Source: Bacillota bacterium
Lineage (GTDB): Bacteria > Bacillota > Sulfobacillia > RBS10-35 > JAJYVN01
Direction of reading: 5' to 3'
NCBI GenBank assembly: GCA_021791995.1
Contig: JAJYVN010000004.1
Coordinates: 1-31,631 of the forward strand
Length of the DNA stretch: 31,631 bases
A program made the translations under genes and the position numbers. The notes under the pieces were generated by a model. That model did no database searches, was not told the origin of the DNA, and saw nothing but the letters and a program-made list of their open reading frames with translations. Below, one piece after another: positions 30,598 to 31,631 of the stretch (position 1 is the first letter of the stretch; every line of letters starts with the position of its first letter).

Positions 30598-30966
30598 GTT
30601 GGGCTGTGTCTCCTGGCCGACGGGCACCGCTCCGTCACCGCCTTGTAGCGAGCATTCCGAAGACGCTTGGCAAACGATCCACTCCGCTGACCACAGACGC
30701 GATCGTGGACCCAGTATACTTCTTTGCCTCGAATGGGGCCGAGGTGTTGCGCAGCGTGCCACCCCTGGCGGGCGCGACCCGGCGCGCCGGACGGCCGATC
30801 GCCTGCGAATCGGGCGCGGAGTCCGCGGCCGCTTCCCATAGAACTCCCCATAGACTTTGTGTGACCGGGCGCGCCGGATGAGGAACATGGGCTTGTCACG
30901 ATCGCGGGAGCTGCGCCAGACCAGCATTTCAGGGCTGGCCGGGGCTGTCGGACAGGGCGACTGAGG
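30598..30966. other. 369 bases without a gene, upstream of mntA-hepT
   Basis: No protein-like frame. It should contain the mntA promoter on the minus strand, though I see no clear -35/-10 pair. The 14-bp repeat AACTCCCCATAGAC lies at 30842-30855. Diverged tRNA-like sequence seems to begin near 30935, ahead of the recognisable copy. Confidence 0.45.
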
Positions 30967-31011
30967 CTCTTAAGCAGCGGGTCGAGGGTTCGAGTCCCTC
31001 CGGGTTCACCA
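30967..31011 (+). pseudogene. Partial tRNA-Lys copy (att-like direct repeat)
   Basis: Aligned without gaps to 29614-29658 of tRNA-Lys, 42 of 45 bases are identical, from the anticodon loop CTCTTAA through the T-arm to CCA; a 30-base core (30975-31004) is exact. The acceptor 3' strand reads CGGGTTC, and no matching 5' strand precedes it, so it cannot fold as a full tRNA. It could be the far end of an element integrated at tRNA-Lys, or a decayed second tRNA. Confidence 0.85.
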
Positions 31012-31036
31012 GTCAAAGCCCAGAGCCACAAGGAAC

Positions 31037-31078
31037 ACGCCGAACGCCCATCACAAAACGGATGGGCGTTCGGCGTTT
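31037..31078 (+). terminator. Intrinsic terminator with a perfect 16-bp stem
   Basis: The arm at 31037-31052 (starts ACGCCGAACG) is perfectly complementary to 31061-31076 (starts GATGGGCGTT), with an 8-base loop ACAAAACG and a short TTT after the stem. It follows the partial tRNA copy by 26 bases, and could be the original terminator of the tRNA-Lys transcript before insertion. Confidence 0.8.
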
Positions 31079-31395
31079 CGTATGCATTCCGTATGCAGTT
31101 GTGGTAGGAAAACTGCATGCACCACCCGGCACACAGGCGCACTCCGGCACACCAAAAGTCATAACGGAAAGTGATCGCCGTTGATACCGAAGGTCTGAGC
31201 GAAACGCCCGGCGGGTTTAGCACTCCACCCTTTGCCGCAAATGAACCGTCGTCCACGCCATGGAACTGGAAATTGGCCTGCGCGGCCCGATGACTTTGCC
31301 TATGGTACGAACTGTCGAAAAAACCCCTGACACAGCAGAGCCTTCCCCAGAATCTCCTGGGATTAGGTGCCAACTGCTCCAGGAAGGGGAGGCTC
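31079..31395. other. 317 bases without a gene, before the transposase
   Basis: No protein-like frame. It contains an 8-bp perfect inverted repeat, ATGCAGTT (31093-31100) and AACTGCAT (31111-31118). It probably includes the left end of the insertion sequence, but with the right end outside the window the terminal repeat cannot be defined. Confidence 0.45.
31338..31395. promoter_or_regulatory. Hairpin over the transposase ribosome-binding site
   Basis: GAGCCTTCCCC (31338-31348) pairs with GGGGAGGCTC (31386-31395) apart from one bulged T. The right arm contains the Shine-Dalgarno GGGGAGG and ends one base before the ATG. Such structures in insertion sequences damp translation from read-through transcripts. 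Confidence 0.55.
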
Positions 31396-31631
31396 ATGCC
31401 TCAGCATGCAGAGTATCGCAATAGCGTCATCGATCGTCTACGGTCCTTGGGGAGCAACCTCGTTACCGCGACCCTCCTCTGGGCCCTGCAGGATCTTGCC
31501 ATCCTTGCCTGGACCGCCAATCTCGACACCATCGGTTTCATCCTGCGCCGCGGCTACTCCGGTATCGGCCGTCCACCGCGCAACCCGGCAGCCATGTTTC
31601 GCGCCTGGATACTCGCCGCCTCTCTGGGAAT
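31396..31631 (+). CDS. Transposase, N-terminal part (runs off the window)
   Basis: Open from ATG 31396 (after GGAAGGGGAGG) to the window end, 78 codons, with no stop. The sequence RRGYSGIGRPPRNPAAMFRA followed by WILAASLG resembles the N-terminal block of DDE transposases of the IS5/IS1182/IS4-like groups, where a G-R-P-x-x-x-P-x-A-x-x-R-A pattern is common. The catalytic DDE part is outside the window, so the family is not certain. It indicates an insertion sequence next to the tRNA-Lys island. Confidence 0.7.
   Translation, partial: MPQHAEYRNSVIDRLRSLGSNLVTATLLWALQDLAILAWTANLDTIGFILRRGYSGIGRPPRNPAAMFRAWILAASLG

Noticed and set aside
30935..31011. A second functional tRNA-Lys
   Set aside because: The 5' acceptor strand does not pair with CGGGTTC and the D-arm is not recognisable. 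Only the 3' part matches.
30561..31397. A 278-codon minus-strand open frame across mntA, the partial tRNA copy and the terminator
   Set aside because: It runs antisense through the tRNA-like repeat and terminator and overlaps mntA in another frame. The product has the low-complexity, tRNA-derived string GGTRTLDPLLKS that is common in spurious predictions.
1..31631. CRISPR array or classical defence island
   Set aside because: No regularly spaced short repeats and no cas, restriction or other defence genes were seen, apart from the mntA-hepT toxin-antitoxin pair.

Overview
The window is a GC-rich (roughly 60 percent or more by eye) bacterial chromosome segment. It is densely coded, with ribosome-binding sites rich in G and frequent GTG or TTG starts. 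Neighbouring bshC and bshA genes (bacillithiol synthesis), a GlnR-like MerR regulator beside glnA, a DUF1189 membrane protein and tRNA genes with encoded CCA point to the Bacillota (Firmicutes), probably a GC-rich lineage related to Sulfobacillus, Alicyclobacillus or Kyrpidia. That placement is inference; no rRNA is present to fix it.

Layout. 1-5.4 kb: the 3' part of argS, a small XRE regulator whose start codon lies in a perfect palindrome, pyrG, alr and a stand-alone receiver domain. 5.4-9.8 kb: a HAD phosphatase and a UbiB/ABC1-type kinase on the minus strand, fabI on plus, and an EamA exporter on minus. 9.8-16.9 kb: a membrane protein, panD, an HtrA/PDZ-like protein that has lost all three catalytic residues, a 595-bp stretch with no convincing gene, then thyX, a histidine-kinase-like protein with a degenerate ATPase domain, a dacF-type carboxypeptidase, an aquaporin and a two-helix membrane protein. 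16.9-19 kb: a GlnR-like gene divergent from a glnA that encodes an adenylylation-type (GSI-beta) glutamine synthetase, with a strong promoter and a GlnR-like box between them.

19.0-23.2 kb is the most unusual part. It is a compact five-gene cluster: a VirB2-like pilin candidate, a polytopic VirB6/TrbL-like protein, a PrgI/VirB4-N-like membrane protein, a VirB4-type ATPase and a single-stranded DNA-binding protein. It sits between housekeeping genes with no relaxase, coupling protein, lysin or integrase. A strong hairpin hides the ribosome-binding site of the first gene. The set resembles a domesticated type IV secretion core, in gene content closest to the archaeal Ced DNA-import system, and is my main candidate for an undescribed system.

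23.3-29.5 kb: a DUF1189 membrane protein (minus), thiE and thiL (thiamine), bshC-bshA (bacillithiol, 4-base overlap), tRNA-Met with a strong promoter, and a small membrane protein. 29.5-31.6 kb: tRNA-Lys(CTT), then about 1.35 kb carrying a MntA-HepT toxin-antitoxin pair. This stretch is bounded by a 45-bp imperfect repeat of the tRNA 3' part and followed by a perfect 16-bp terminator stem, which looks like an island inserted at the tRNA. The window ends in the first part of an insertion-sequence transposase.
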